A stretch of 64,000 nucleotides of DNA from Metabacillus endolithicus (GTDB lineage: Bacteria; Bacillota; Bacilli; Bacillales; Bacillaceae): positions 1 through 64,000 of the forward strand of contig NZ_CP095551.1 of the NCBI RefSeq assembly GCF_023078335.1, read 5' to 3'. Position numbers and translations under genes: made by a program. How positions within the stretch are numbered: position 1 is the stretch's first letter; each line of letters opens with the position of its first letter. This document shows positions 1 to 10,407 of the stretch, piece by piece. The notes beneath the pieces are model-generated. The model saw nothing but the letters and a program-made list of their open reading frames with translations, did no database searches and was not told the DNA's origin.

Positions 1-776
1 TAGCAATTGGCGCATTAGTAGGTCTCCTATTATTTATAAAAGAAGCAAAACGTAGAAAGATGAACCATAAATTATTAGTGGATATAGCTATCTATTCCCT
101 ATTTGGAGGAATAATAGGAGCTCGTATCGTCTATGTGCTTATTTATAATCCATCCTATTACTTTGCTAATCCAATGGAAGTATTTTTTATCCATAATGGT
201 GGATTATCTATTCATGGTGGTATTTTAGGTGGTTTAATTGTCGGCTATTCACTTTTGAAGAGACATAAATTACCAATATGGGGAACATTGGATATTGTTG
301 CTCCTTCACTCATTTTGGCACAAGGGATCAGTAGAATTGGGTGTGACGTGTTTGGTGGGCCAATTTCTAGTGTTCTTCCTTGGGGAATTGAAAGAAGTGG
401 GGAATACCTGCATCCAGCTCAAGCTTATGAATTTTTGTTGGACTATCTCTTGTTCGGATATTTATGGTTACGACTGAAAAAGCCTTCCTATACGGGGCAA
501 GTCATCCTTCATTATCTAATTGGCTACTTAGCTATTAGAGGTATTGTAGAGTTTGCTAGAATAAACCCGATGGTTGTTGGACCTTTTAGTGTAAGCCATG
601 TGATGAGTTTAGTAGGTATAATTTTTGCTATTTTCCTTATGAAGTATTGTAAGAGAAATGGAAAAATTGACAAAGTTAATCCGATCTCTAAAAATGAATT
701 TATCAAAACTGGTATATATGTGATATCACTAATGATCATTTCGTTACTCGTTTATTATGGAGTACAATGGCAATGA
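1..776 (+). CDS. lgt: Lgt-family prolipoprotein diacylglyceryl transferase, 5' end outside window
   Basis: The reading frame is open to the left edge (first full codon at base 3), so the N-terminus is missing. It is a polytopic membrane protein with the Lgt GGLSIHGG segment and the LHPAQAYE segment. Lgt transfers diacylglycerol from phosphatidylglycerol to the lipobox cysteine of prolipoproteins. The family signature GRxGNFxNxE is degenerate here (SRIGCDVFGG), with the Asn and Glu lost, as in divergent Lgt paralogues. It may therefore be an accessory Lgt rather than the housekeeping enzyme. The lipoprotein gene qoxA follows 300 bp downstream, and a terminator separates them. Family assignment is firm; activity is uncertain. 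Confidence 0.82.
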   Translation, partial: AIGALVGLLLFIKEAKRRKMNHKLLVDIAIYSLFGGIIGARIVYVLIYNPSYYFANPMEVFFIHNGGLSIHGGILGGLIVGYSLLKRHKLPIWGTLDIVAPSLILAQGISRIGCDVFGGPISSVLPWGIERSGEYLHPAQAYEFLLDYLLFGYLWLRLKKPSYTGQVILHYLIGYLAIRGIVEFARINPMVVGPFSVSHVMSLVGIIFAIFLMKYCKRNGKIDKVNPISKNEFIKTGIYVISLMIISLLVYYGVQWQ

Positions 777-850
777 TTATATTGGATTGGAATACTATGG
801 ACGCATAAAAAGGAATTATTGGCCAAAATGAGGATGAATGTGTATGTGAA

Positions 851-898
851 AAACGAGCATTGGGTACTTAAAGTAGCTAACGTGCTCGTTTTTTTTAT
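851..898 (+). terminator. Rho-independent terminator after lgt
   Basis: AACGAGCA pairs with TGCTCGTT and is followed by a run of eight T. The stem closes a loop of about 25 nt that can pair partly. Confidence 0.85.
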
Positions 899-1091
899 TT
901 GATTTTAAATCAGAAACATTAAAATATGTGACAAATTTAGTTAATTATTTATGAATAATTTGTGACTTATTCATTCCTTCACAATTTCCCCAAACTTCCT
1001 TGCTAGTATAACTACATTGTAACCTCTAAACTTATGACTCTAGTTTAGAGCGAGAGTCTAAGTGTTCCTAGATAAAGAAAGGAGAACTTGT
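899..1091 (+). promoter_or_regulatory. qox upstream region with two TTGTGA-type half sites
   Basis: AT-rich region ahead of qoxA. It holds TTGTGA at 960-965 and the inverted half TCACAA at 979-984. These halves resemble Rex/ResD-type redox sites, but the 13-nt spacing is wider than the usual Rex palindrome. A good Shine-Dalgarno, AAAGGAG, ends about 7 nt before the ATG at 1092. Confidence 0.3.
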
Positions 1092-1991
1092 ATGAAATTC
1101 AAGTGGACTTTATTAACAATTATTATTATTGTTGTCACAGCACTAACAGGATGTGAACCATTAACGGCATTAGATCCTAAAGGACCTCAAGCTGAAAGGT
1201 TAGCCAGTGACATCATGTTATCGATTGGTATTATGGCGATTATTGTCATTGTCGTTTTCGCGCTTTTAGTTGTTATGTTAGTAAAATATCGATCCTCTAA
1301 TCAAAAAGAGGACTATGAACCGCCACACATAGAAGGGAATGTATGGGTTGAAGCGATTTGTGTCGGAATTCCTATATTAATCGTTGCTTACCTTTCCTTC
1401 GTATCTGTTCAAAGTAACTATATCGTTGAGGCACAACCAAAGGGATACGAGGATAAAGAACCATTAGTGGTGTATGCATCATCTTCCAATTGGAAGTGGC
1501 ATTTTAGTTATCCGGAAGAAGGTATAGAAACAGTTAACTACTTATATATACCAACAGATCGAGCGCTTGAATTTAGACTTTATTCACACGGACCAATTTC
1601 AAGTTTCTGGATTCCACAACTAGGTGGACAAAAATATGCGATGAATGACCATGTAACAATACTCCATTTAGCAGCGACGTACCAGGTGAATATATGGGAC
1701 GAAATTCAAATTTTAGTGGAGAAGGGTTTGCTGAGAACCAGTTTAATGTCAAAGCAATGCCTGAAGATGAATTTAATGAGTGGGTAGATGAAGTGAAAGC
1801 AACAGCTGAAGCCCCTCACAGAAAAAAAATTCAATGAATTACTAGAGCCGGGCCATCTTGGACAATTAACTTTCACTGGAACTCACTTAAAGTTTTCACC
1901 ACCTCTTGAAGGTCATCATGACCAAGAATCATCAGACGCTATATCTGATTCACACAAGGAAAGTTCCGAACACAGCCAGAAAAATCAATAA
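1092..1991 (+). pseudogene. qoxA: Quinol oxidase subunit II (QoxA), two frameshifts
   Basis: Subunit II of the aa3-type menaquinol oxidase, a membrane-anchored lipoprotein. The start at 1092 follows AAAGGAGAACTTGT. The signal peptide ends in the lipobox LTGC, two transmembrane segments follow, and the cupredoxin part has WKWHFSYPE and SFWIPQLGGQKYAM. The copper-A ligands of cytochrome c oxidases are absent, as expected for a quinol oxidase. Near 1674 the frame shifts, and the expected GEYMGRNSNFSGEGF continues in another frame. Near 1815, beside a run of eight A, it shifts again to reach the true end (LTFTGTHLKF and an acidic tail). Each needs one inserted base, so sequencing error is likely. 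Confidence 0.85.
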
Positions 1992-2061
1992 ATTGAAAGA
2001 GTGATAGAAAGATAGAGTCTAACTTTATGAACAATCTATTTCCCGAAAGGAGTAAAAACGT

Positions 2062-4005
2062 ATGGACTTTTTTGATCGTTTTGCCGTACCTCATCCAAGT
2101 TTTGCGATCTATGCAGCAATGGTTGCCATTGGTTTGACTACGATCGCAATCCTTGCTGGATTAACGTACTTTAAAAAATGGGGTTATTTATGGCGTGAAT
2201 GGATAACTACGGTTGACCATAAACGAATTGGTATTATGTATTTAATTTCTGCGTTAGTTATGCTATTCCGTGGTGGCGTGGATGCGATTATGATGCGTGC
2301 TCAGCTTGCCGTACCTGATAACATAATGCTTGATTCACAACATTATAATGAGATTTTCACAACTCACGGGGTTGTTATGATTTTATTTATGGCGATGCCA
2401 TTTATCATGTTTTTCATGAACTTAGTTGTTCCATTGCAAATTGGGGCACGTGATGTTGCGTTTCCTCGTCTTAATGCATTAAGCTTCTGGTTGTTCTTTA
2501 TGGGAGCTATGTTATTTAATATTGCATTCGTTGTTGGTGGGTCACCTGATGCAGGCTGGACTTCGTACTTCCCATTAGCAGGTAATGAATTTAGTAAGTC
2601 AGTAGGAACGAACTATTATATGATTGCGATACAGATCGCCGGGATAGGTACCCTCATGACGGGTATTAACTTCATCACGACGATTATGAAAATGAGAGCA
2701 CCTGGTATGACATTAATGAAAATGCCAATGTTCACATGGTCAGCTCTTATTGCGAACTTAATCATTGTTTTCGCATTCCCTGTGTTAACAGTTGCACTTG
2801 CGATGGGAACAATGGATCGTCTATTTGGAACTCATTTCTTTACACTAGATAACGGTGGTATGGATATGCTTTGGGCGAACCTATTCTGGGTTTGGGGACA
2901 TCCTGAAGTATATATCTTGATTTTACCAGCATTCGGCCTTTACAGTGAGATTATTTCAACATTCTCAGGACGTAACCTTTATGGATACAAATCAATGGTT
3001 TGGTCAATGGTGTTAATTTCACTTCTTTCTTTCTTAGTATGGGCGCATCACTTCTTTACAATGGGTCAAGGTGCATTTGCAAACAGTATTTTCTCAATCT
3101 CAACGATGATCATTGCTGTGCCAACAGGGGTTAAGATCTTTAACTGGTTGCTTACGCTGAGAAAAGGTAAGATCCGTATGACAACGCCAATGCTATATTC
3201 CATGCTATTCATCCCACTTTTCACATTAGGTGGAGTAACTGGAGTTATGCTAGCAATGTCTGCTGCAGACTATCAATACCATAATACAATGTTCTTAGTA
3301 GCACACTTCCACAATGTTATTATTCCTGGTGTTGTGTATGCTATGCTTGCAGGTTTAACATATTACTGGCCAAAAATGTTCGGATTCATGCTAAATGAGC
3401 GTATTGGAAAATGGACTGCTTGGATACTTTCAATTGGGTTTGTTCTAGCATTTATTCCAATGTATATCACAGGTTTAGATGGCCAAGTACGTCGTAGCTT
3501 CACATACTCTGAATCTACTGGATTTGGACCACTAAACATGGTGTCATTTATCGGAGCAGCGATTATGGCAATTGGATTTGTGTTAATTGTTTATAACATA
3601 TACTACAGTATTCGTTACGCCCCAAGAAATATTGGTTCAGATCCTTGGGATGCACGTACACTGGAGTGGGCAACACACACTCCAGTTCCAGAATACAATT
3701 TTGCTATTGTACCAGAAGTTAAATCTAGTGAGGCGTTCTGGGATGCAAAGAAACATGGTCATGAGTTATTTAAAGGTGATATCAAGAAAATTCATATGCC
3801 AAATAACAGTGGTATGCCGTTCCTTATGAGTTGCGTGTTCTTTGTATGGGGCTTCTCATTCATATTTAGTTTATGGATTCCAGCGATCATTGCAACAATT
3901 GGAATCTTTATCTTTATGACAATGCGCTCTTTCGAAAAAGATCATGGTCGTTATATCCCTGTTAAAGAAATTGAAGAAACAGAAAACGAATTGCGAGGTG
4001 TTTAA
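2062..4005 (+). CDS. qoxB: Quinol oxidase subunit I (QoxB)
   Basis: Catalytic subunit of the aa3-600 menaquinol oxidase, 647 residues, full length. It reduces O2 to water with electrons from menaquinol and pumps protons. Visible ligands are His102 (heme a) in THGVVM, His280 of WVWGHPEVY with the cross-linked Tyr284, His329 and His330 (CuB), and His415 and His417 in AHFHNV (hemes a3 and a). The K-channel Lys358 lies in PTGVKIF. It has about 14 membrane segments. It is preceded by AAAGGAGT and followed at once by qoxC. This is the only large qox gene with no frameshift. Confidence 0.97.
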   Translation: MDFFDRFAVPHPSFAIYAAMVAIGLTTIAILAGLTYFKKWGYLWREWITTVDHKRIGIMYLISALVMLFRGGVDAIMMRAQLAVPDNIMLDSQHYNEIFTTHGVVMILFMAMPFIMFFMNLVVPLQIGARDVAFPRLNALSFWLFFMGAMLFNIAFVVGGSPDAGWTSYFPLAGNEFSKSVGTNYYMIAIQIAGIGTLMTGINFITTIMKMRAPGMTLMKMPMFTWSALIANLIIVFAFPVLTVALAMGTMDRLFGTHFFTLDNGGMDMLWANLFWVWGHPEVYILILPAFGLYSEIISTFSGRNLYGYKSMVWSMVLISLLSFLVWAHHFFTMGQGAFANSIFSISTMIIAVPTGVKIFNWLLTLRKGKIRMTTPMLYSMLFIPLFTLGGVTGVMLAMSAADYQYHNTMFLVAHFHNVIIPGVVYAMLAGLTYYWPKMFGFMLNERIGKWTAWILSIGFVLAFIPMYITGLDGQVRRSFTYSESTGFGPLNMVSFIGAAIMAIGFVLIVYNIYYSIRYAPRNIGSDPWDARTLEWATHTPVPEYNFAIVPEVKSSEAFWDAKKHGHELFKGDIKKIHMPNNSGMPFLMSCVFFVWGFSFIFSLWIPAIIATIGIFIFMTMRSFEKDHGRYIPVKEIEETENELRGV

Positions 4006-4008
4006 GAA

Positions 4009-4606
4009 ATGAAAATTGATAACTCGCTACCACTTGAATATAGTACGGAAGAAAATCGTTTAAAGATTTTCGGATTTTGGATTTTTATAGGTGCGGAAAT
4101 TATGCTTTTTGCTACACTTTTCGCAACTTATTTTACTTTATATAATCGCACTGGTAGTGGTCCTGATGGGTTTTGAAATCTTTGTTATTACTCCTGTGTT
4201 CCTTGAGACAATTTTACTTTTAACGAGTAGCTTTACAATTGGTCTTGGTATTCATGCAATGCGTCTTGGTAGACAAAAGGCAATGGTTGGATTCTTTGCT
4301 ATTACACTTCTTCTTGGTTTAGGATTCTTAGGCGTGGAGATCTTTGAATTTGTCACATATGTACATGAGGGAGCCGGTATTGGAACGAGTGCATTTACGT
4401 CGATTTTATTAACGACGTTAGGAACTCACGGTGCTCACGTAACGCTTGGATTATTCTGGGGATTATTCATCATCATGCAAGTGAAAAAACGTGGATTAAC
4501 TCCAGAAACAGCAAATAAGTCATTTATCTTTTCGTTATACTGGCATTTCCTAGATGTAGTTTGGATCTTTATCTTTAGCTTCATCTATTTGAAAGGAATG
4601 ATGTAA
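4009..4606 (+). pseudogene. qoxC: Quinol oxidase subunit III (QoxC), one frameshift
   Basis: Polytopic subunit III of the quinol oxidase. It starts at ATG 4009, three bases after the qoxB stop, with FGFWIFIGAEIMLFATLFAT as its first helix. The frame hits TGA at 4174 just after the run GGGTTTT. The family sequence continues one frame over (EIFVITPVFLETILLLTSS, then LGTHGAHVTLG and SLYWHFLDVVWIFIF) to 4606. The joined product is about 198 residues, the normal size. A homopolymer indel is the simplest explanation. A caller that ignores the shift would start wrongly at 4091. Confidence 0.85.
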
Positions 4607-4608
4607 AC

Positions 4609-4890
4609 ATGAGAGAATTATTTCCGATGAAACAAGTAATGGGATTTGTTTTCTCACTAGTCCTTACGGCAGTAGCTCTAGGTGTTTACTTCTTTGATAT
4701 GTCGTTTTCAGTTGGGATGACAGTTCTGCTTATTACAGCATTTATACAAGCAGGTCTTCAGTTGGTGGTATTTATGCATGCTGGTGAGACTGAGGATAAA
4801 GCGGCTATTTATACGAATGTATACTACGGGGTGATCATTGCCTTAGTAACTGTATTTGGTACATTACTTGCTTTGGTATGGGACATGTAA
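4609..4890 (+). CDS. qoxD: Quinol oxidase subunit IV (QoxD)
   Basis: Small three-helix subunit IV of the menaquinol oxidase, 93 residues, the usual length. It carries the COX4_pro-like pattern AFIQAGLQLVVFMHAGETEDK. Subunit IV supports assembly of the CuB site of subunit I. The start lies two bases after the qoxC stop, so it is translationally coupled, and it is the last gene of qoxABCD before a terminator. Confidence 0.93.
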   Translation: MRELFPMKQVMGFVFSLVLTAVALGVYFFDMSFSVGMTVLLITAFIQAGLQLVVFMHAGETEDKAAIYTNVYYGVIIALVTVFGTLLALVWDM

Positions 4891-4900
4891 TTCTGCATTA

Positions 4901-4929
4901 TAAGGAGTGCTTTGATAGTGCTCCTTTTC
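4901..4929 (+). terminator. Terminator of the qox operon
   Basis: AAGGAGTGC pairs with GTGCTCCTT (two wobble pairs) across a 7-nt loop, then TTTTCT. Confidence 0.7.
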
Positions 4930-5305
4930 TATATTCTATATATTTTAAGATCTATTAAAAGGTATCAGGGTTTACAGTAAGTTTTTTGTAACGGTGTCGG
5001 CAGAAATCATAGGTTTGATAATAATACAAGATATACTATAAATTCCTTCAATGATTATTTGCTTTATTAATATATAACCTCATCACTCATTAGAATTTAA
5101 AAACTCTCTAACTCTTTATCAAGGAAATTTATTTTCAGAAAGTAGTCTTGACTGCAACTGAGAGTACTTTTCATACTGATTATCAAGTAGGGGGATTCTG
5201 AAAAAAGTATTTAAATCTTATTGCTGACAATAAATTGTTAGAATTTACTTATTTCGATATTCAAATATTTTCATACTATTGTGTTATCAAAAGGAGCGTC
5301 CATTC
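4930..5305. other. Intergenic stretch, no gene seen
   Basis: AT-rich, no convincing reading frame and no clear repeat. The last 15 bases hold the ribosome site AAAAGGAG for the RsgI-like remnant. Confidence 0.5.
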
Positions 5306-5505
5306 ATGAAAAGAGGGATTGTCTTAGAATATAATGAAAAGTTTGTGATATTCTTAACAGAAGATGGATATTTTTTAAAGGATCATAAGAAAAAAAGAAA
5401 TATGAACTTGGAGAAGAAATAACTCTTTTTGAAATATTGGATGAACATGAAGATACTACTTCAATAGGTCCAGGGAACAAGGAAAGAATCTCTGAGAATA
5501 TATAA
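5306..5505 (+). pseudogene. RsgI-type anti-sigma N-terminal domain remnant, frameshifted
   Basis: The start at 5306 follows AAAAGGAGCG. The first frame reads MKRGIVLEYNEKFVIFLTED and so on, the pattern of the RsgI N-terminal domain that binds the SigI sigma factor. A shift in the run of seven A near 5392 ends that frame. The next frame continues the domain (YELGEEITLFEI) and stops at 5505. Joined, it is about 65 residues. Full RsgI proteins go on to a membrane segment and an extracellular domain, which are missing, and no sigI lies upstream. It is either a stand-alone small domain protein or a remnant. Confidence 0.6.
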
Positions 5506-5833
5506 TACATTACTTTGTATTAATGTTGAGTGTGTTTTTTCTAAATGATTATCTGCTATTTTTTATAATCAGGGATATTGTTATGGTAATTAGTTTGCCA
5601 TGGATAGAATAGAGATAATAAAAAATTGATAAAACAAATAAAGTACCCTAAAAAGTGTGGATGACACTTAATGTTTCTTATTTAACACCCTCTCGAATCA
5701 AATTGAAAGCCTCATCATTTATGATAAGGCTTTTTAAAATTTTAATATTAGATCTTAATCGTTTATCACAATTTCTTCAAATTTATTAAGTATAGTATTA
5801 ATATAGGATTTCACACTTTTAGGAGGAAAATAA
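5506..5833. other. Intergenic stretch before cysK
   Basis: No gene seen. It holds the terminator at 5706-5736 and, just before cysK, the strong ribosome site AGGAGG. Confidence 0.5.
5706..5736 (+). terminator. Rho-independent terminator upstream of cysK
   Basis: AAGCCTCATCAT pairs with ATGATAAGGCTT with one mismatch and a 2-nt loop, then five T. Confidence 0.75.
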
Positions 5834-6778
5834 ATGACTGATATATTAAAACGTCCAAAAATCGCAAAAAATATTACAGAATTAATAGGTCGTACACCGT
5901 TGGTAAGACTAAATCGGATTAGTGACTCAACTGGTGCTGAGGTACTTGCAAAATTAGAATATTTCAATCCGTTATCAAGCGTAAAAGATAGAATAGGTAA
6001 TGCAATGATAGAAGATGCCGAGCAACGTGGGATTATTAATAAGGATACAGTCATTGTTGAGCCGACAAGTGGAAATACAGGTATTGCGTTAGCCTTTGTG
6101 TGTGCAGCTAAAAATTACCGTTGTATTCTTGTAATGCCTGATACAATGAGTACAGAAAGACGTAGCCTTTTAAAAGCATTAGGTGCAGAGCTTGTGTTAA
6201 CTGAGGGAACTAAGGGTATGAAAGGTGCAATCGAAAAGGCTGAATCATTAAGTAAAGAAATACCAAATGCGTTTATTCCTCAACAATTTAATAACCAAGC
6301 AAATCCTATGATTCATAGAAAAACAACAGCTGAAGAAATTTGGTCTGATACAGATGGCGCTGTTGATATTGTAGTGAGCGGAATTGGAACAGGTGGAACT
6401 ATTACAGGTATTTCGGAAGTCTTAAAAGAACGAAAGTCTTCTTTTAAATCTGTTGCTGTAGAACCAAAGGATTCCCCTATTTTATCAGGTGGATCTCCAG
6501 GCCCGCACAAAATTCAGGGAATTGGTGCAGGATTTACTCCAGGGGTATTAAACACAGATATTTACGATGAAATTGTCCAAGTTATGAATGATGAGGCATT
6601 TGAGGCATCAAGGTCGCTTGGAAAACAAGAGGGGATATTAGTTGGTATATCTTCTGGTGCAGCGATTCATGCTGCTTCAGTTATTGCAAAAAAACCGGAA
6701 AATAAAGGGAAAACAATTGTAGTGATATTACCTGATACAGGTGAACGTTATCTCTCTACGGCATTATTTAATGAGTAA
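5834..6778 (+). CDS. cysK: Cysteine synthase (O-acetylserine sulfhydrylase)
   Basis: PLP-dependent enzyme making cysteine from O-acetylserine and sulfide in the cytoplasm. It has 314 residues, normal for CysK. PLP lysine Lys51 lies in SSVKDRIG, the substrate loop is TSGNTG (from residue 78), and the phosphate-binding loop is [10 protein letters not shown]. The start follows TTTTAGGAGGAAAATAA. It is monocistronic, with a terminator downstream. Bacillaceae genomes often carry several paralogues, so this may be an accessory copy. Confidence 0.94.
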   Translation: MTDILKRPKIAKNITELIGRTPLVRLNRISDSTGAEVLAKLEYFNPLSSVKDRIGNAMIEDAEQRGIINKDTVIVEPTSGNTGIALAFVCAAKNYRCILVMPDTMSTERRSLLKALGAELVLTEGTKGMKGAIEKAESLSKEIPNAFIPQQFNNQANPMIHRKTTAEEIWSDTDGAVDIVVSGIGTGGTITGISEVLKERKSSFKSVAVEPKDSPILSGGSPGPHKIQGIGAGFTPGVLNTDIYDEIVQVMNDEAFEASRSLGKQEGILVGISSGAAIHAASVIAKKPENKGKTIVVILPDTGERYLSTALFNE

Positions 6779-6834
6779 GAGTAGATTTTTAAAATGAAAT
6801 ACCCGAGCTCACTTAGATAGTAGGACTCAGTAGT

Positions 6835-6880
6835 AAAGGATAGTTGACAGTTGAATCTTAACTACATCTATCCTTTTTTA
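6835..6880 (+). terminator. Terminator of cysK
   Basis: AAAGGATAG pairs with CTATCCTTT around a loop of about 25 nt, followed by a T run. Confidence 0.7.
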
Positions 6881-6998
6881 TTGTAATCTTAAACTAAAAA
6901 TATTTTCACTAAACTATAATGACTAAACTTTTACATTTAGAAACAGATGAGCTTCTGTTCTAATATGTTAACACAACAACTAAGGGTTCGATATCTTT

Positions 6999-7501
6999 TT
7001 AGGAGCGTTCTTTCGCATTTAAAATTGGAATATAAACATTACCATCTTGAATTATAGGTTCAAAAATATCCAATGGCCTTGGTGGAGGTCCACCTATATT
7101 AATACCAAATTCGTCATATTTACCTCCGTGGCATGGACAAAAAATGTAATGCGTTCATCTTTAAGATTATCATCAGCATGTGTTGCTGTGCAACCAAGAT
7201 GGGTACAAATAGGTGACATAACTAACAATCCTTTAGTACTACTATTTATGTTTATTTATACAAAACCTTCCCTTTCTTGTTCTACCCAAGCATCCTTAAT
7301 TTTGGTGCTATAGTTTACTTTCTTAGGAAATGGTCCCTTTTTTAATTTTTCTAATGGACCAAGGTTAGCCAGTGCGCTAGTATCTATTTCGTCTTTATTA
7401 CATGCTGTTAAACTAAAGGGTATAACAGAAAGTGTTAATAGGCCCATTGTTCCTTTTACACTTTTCTTCAAAAACTTCCTTCTATCTAATTGTGTCATCA
7501 A
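6999..7501 (-). pseudogene. Rieske [2Fe-2S] protein, disrupted
   Basis: The start at 7501 (minus strand) gives a twin-arginine-type leader, DRRKFLKKS, a hydrophobic stretch and a possible lipobox LTAC. The frame meets TAA after GREGFV-like sequence near 7258, then continues in the same frame with SPICTHLGCTA. Near 7140 a run of six T shifts the frame, after which CPCHGGKYDEFG completes the Rieske cluster motif (CTHLGC and CPCHGG), ending PRPLDIFEP and stop at 6999. Joined, it is about 165 residues, like QcrA-type subunits that pass electrons to cytochrome c. No cytochrome b gene is next to it. The substitution-type stop makes a true pseudogene more likely here than for its neighbours. Confidence 0.8.
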
Positions 7502-7657
7502 ATCCCTCCTTAATTTAAATTCTAAACTATAAATATGAGGAATCTATGGTGTTTAAAATTCCACTGAATTTTCTATACATAAAGATATTTTAGAATTTCA
7601 CAGTTTCTACAAATCTTTATGTCAAAATATAAATATGTTTCAAAAGGAGGAAATCAA

Positions 7658-7813
7658 ATGAGTTGTTGCGGATCTTCAAATAAAAATAAAACTCAGAACA
7701 AAAATACCAGTAATGCAAACTTAACCCCAATCGAACAGTTGAAGGTACGATTAGCACAAGGTGAAATCTCTATTGAAGAATACCTAAAAACAAAAACTGT
7801 ATTAGATCAATAA
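7658..7813 (+). CDS. Small SHOCT-domain protein
   Basis: A 51-residue protein starting at ATG 7658 behind AAAAGGAGGAAATCAA. It begins MSCCGSSNK, has a polar linker, and ends with a SHOCT-like segment, LKVRLAQGEISIEEYLKTK. SHOCT domains are short helical modules at protein ends, often involved in oligomerisation. The twin cysteines could bind metal, which would suit the nearby copper and cytochrome genes, but that is inference. Confidence 0.75.
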   Translation: MSCCGSSNKNKTQNKNTSNANLTPIEQLKVRLAQGEISIEEYLKTKTVLDQ

Positions 7814-7826
7814 TGAGTTACATTGG

Positions 7827-7868
7827 TACCCAGCTCCATTGGAGACTGGGTATTATAATGGGCTTTTT
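7827..7868 (+). terminator. Hairpin after the SHOCT gene
   Basis: TACCCAG-CTCCA pairs with TGGAG-A-CTGGGTA (7827-7852), a strong stem. A T run follows only at 7863, so termination is probable rather than certain. Confidence 0.6.
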
Positions 7869-7968
7869 TCAAATTGAATAGAATCCATCACAGAATCTTC
7901 ATATTTATTGCCTATAATCCTAGAAGATGGCTTCTTTAAAACAGTATGAAGAAATGAGGTGTTATTGA

Positions 7969-8430
7969 TTGGGAAAGAAAACAAAAATGATCATTGCTCT
8001 AAGTGTTTTTTTAGCAGTAATAGGTACCCTTATCTATACTAGCATCGGTAATGCAGCAACTTTCTATCTAACTGTAGATGAATTAAAAGATAAACAGGAA
8101 GAGGCAGTTGGTAAACGGATTAAGGTAAGTGGGAACATTGTAGGGGAATCCATTAAGTTTGATTCATCACAAATATTACTAACGTTTGAACTAGAAGGAG
8201 AAAATGGATTTCGTGTACCCATACAATATGATGGTGTCAAACCAGACACATTAAATGATGGATGGGAAGCGATAGTGGAAGGTGAATTAAACTCTGAGGG
8301 TGTTTTTATTGCCTCTGAATTGCTAGTAAAATGTCCTTCAAAATATGAGGCAATGGAGGAAAATGGAGAGGAAATTCCAAAAGACCACCCGGCGACACAG
8401 AAACAAGGAGGAAATGAAACTAATGGGTGA
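7969..8430 (+). CDS. ccmE: Cytochrome c maturation heme chaperone CcmE, cysteine variant
   Basis: CcmE takes heme from the CcmABCD complex and hands it to CcmF/H on the outer face of the membrane. It has 153 residues: one N-terminal membrane anchor (8-28), then the OB-fold domain. The classical heme-binding HxxxY is replaced by Cys122-PSK-Tyr126, the CxxxY variant described in some archaea and non-proteobacterial CcmE proteins. The start is a TTG behind GAGGTG. The stop overlaps the ccmF start, so the genes are coupled. Confidence 0.9.
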   Translation: MGKKTKMIIALSVFLAVIGTLIYTSIGNAATFYLTVDELKDKQEEAVGKRIKVSGNIVGESIKFDSSQILLTFELEGENGFRVPIQYDGVKPDTLNDGWEAIVEGELNSEGVFIASELLVKCPSKYEAMEENGEEIPKDHPATQKQGGNETNG

Positions 8431-10407
8431 CATCGGTCGTTTGGCCCTTATATTCTCAATTGTCATTGTTGTATATGGAATAATAAGTCATCTGATGGCA
8501 ATTCGAACGAAAAATATACGTTGGCTCAAGAGTGCGAAAACATCTGTAATGATTCTTGCTTTTTTAACCACTCTAGCCTCGGGTTCTTTAATTTATTTAC
8601 TCGTAACAGGGGATTTCAAATACGAGTATGTTGCACTTTATTCAAGTACCGACATGCCATTATTTTATAAAATATCAGCTTTTTGGGGAGGAAATGCAGG
8701 TTCTCTCTTACTATGGTTCTGGATATTAAGTTTATATACAGCATTGGTCACGTGGTCTAAACATAAGGATAGTACCCAATACTTACCTTGGGTATCAACT
8801 ATATTATTAATCATCAATGCTTTCTTTGTACTCATACTTAACACGATTGAACAACCTTTCGCGTTAAATCCTGAGCAGATGACAGAAGGTAATGGATTAA
8901 ATCCATTATTACAGAACCCAGGAATGGCAGTTCATCCTGTTACCTTGTATTTAGGGTATATCGGTTTCGCTGTTCCGTTTGCATATGGAATGGCTGCATT
9001 AATTCTGAAAAAAGCGGATGCGGTTTGGCTTAAGGTCACAAGAAAATGGACATTAGTATCTTGGCTATTTTTAAGTATGGGAATACTATTTGGTTCCCAA
9101 TGGGCCTATGTAGAACTAGGATGGGGTGGTTACTGGGCATGGGATCCAGTAGAAAATGCTTCATTACTGCCGTGGCTTACAGCAACAGCACTTTTACATT
9201 CAAATATGGTTCAAGAAAGAAAGGGTATGTTAAAAAGGTGGAACATATCCCTAGCCACTCTTACATTTGTCCTTACATTATTTGGGACATTCTTAACGAG
9301 AAGTGGTTTGTTATGGTCTGTGCACGCATTTGCAAATGGTCCAATCGGTGCCTACTTCCTTGCCTTTATAGGAATCATTCTTATAGGTTCAATTTGGAAT
9401 ATTTCAGCTAATTGGTCGGTGCTAAAGTCAGATGCCCAATTTGAATCTTACATTTCTAAAGAAAGTAGTTTTCTAGTAAACAATCTATTATTAGTAGCAT
9501 CAGCATTTACGGTTTTTTGGGGAACCATTTATCCTGTTGTGTCGGAAGCTGTAACAGGTACAAAGACAATGGTAGGTGCTCCTTATTTTAATAGAGTCAA
9601 TGTTCCAATCTTTATTGCCATAATTATTTTAATGGGGATTGGGCCAGTTGTTGCATGGAAAAGATCTACCACAAAAGCACTTTGGAAAAATCTTCGTGTC
9701 CCATTAATTGTGACAACTCTATTAACTCTAGCACTATTAGGTACTGGGGTGAAGAATTGGATGACCCTTTTATCTTTATCAAGTACAAGCTTTGTAGCTT
9801 TGATTATTTTTCTTGAATTTGCAAAAGCTGTACAAGCTAGGGTGAAGGTAACAGGTGAATCACCACTTCGCTCATTTTTTATGCTTTTTGTTAAAAATAG
9901 GCGGCGTTATGGTGGGTACATTGCTCACTTTGGAGTCATTTTAATTGTAATTGGGTTAACTGGTGCTAGCACTTATTCAGTAGAGAAACAATATGGATTA
10001 AATGAAGGGGATTTTATCAATCTTGGAAAATACACATTATTGTATAGAGGTCTAGGCGAGAATAATAGTGAGGCTAAGCAAACGGTTTATGCTGAATTAT
10101 TGGTAGAAAAAGATGGGGAAAAAATAGGTGTTGTCCGACCTGAGAAGGTGTTCTATGTAAATGGTACTCAACCCACAACTGAAGTATCCATTGTAAGTTC
10201 ATTACAGGAGGATCTTTATGTTGTACTAAATGGGTGGTCTGAGGAAGATGGCAAGGTGTTTATTCAAGTGAAGATTTTCCCTCTCATGTCATGGACATGG
10301 CTTCTGGAGGCTATATCTTGATTCTAGGTACATTAGTATCTTTATGGCCAAATCGATCTGCCAAAAGAAAATTACCGTTTAACATGGAGTCGATGATCTA
10401 TGGGTAA
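8423..10407 (+). pseudogene. ccmF: Heme lyase CcmF, one frameshift near the C-terminus
   Basis: Large polytopic protein that attaches heme to apocytochrome c with CcmH. The start at ATG 8423 has AAGGAGGAAATGAAACTA upstream. The tryptophan-rich WWD signature is visible as WGGYWAWDPVENAS, and GGYIAHFGVILIVIG lies near the end. At about 10305 the frame shifts. The last membrane segment (GGYILILGTLVSLWP) continues in the next frame to TAA at 10405, overlapping ccmH by 8 bases. The joined length is about 660 residues. The lesion needs one inserted base and is probably a read error. Confidence 0.88.

Noticed and set aside
960..984. Firm Rex operator upstream of qoxA
   Set aside because: The half sites are right but 13 nt apart, not the expected 6. 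Kept only as a weak regulatory note.
4171..4176. TGA in qoxC as a selenocysteine codon
   Set aside because: Reading through gives no QoxC sequence in that frame; homology resumes one frame over after a T run, so it is a frameshift.
7140..7260. In-frame TAA and frameshift in the Rieske gene as a possible recoding event
   Set aside because: TAA is not known as a Sec or Pyl codon, no downstream structure stands out, and a second lesion follows in a T run. Decay or read error is simpler.
7047..7313. Plus-strand frame opposite the Rieske gene
   Set aside because: It is the mirror of the minus-strand Rieske coding sequence and has no ribosome site.
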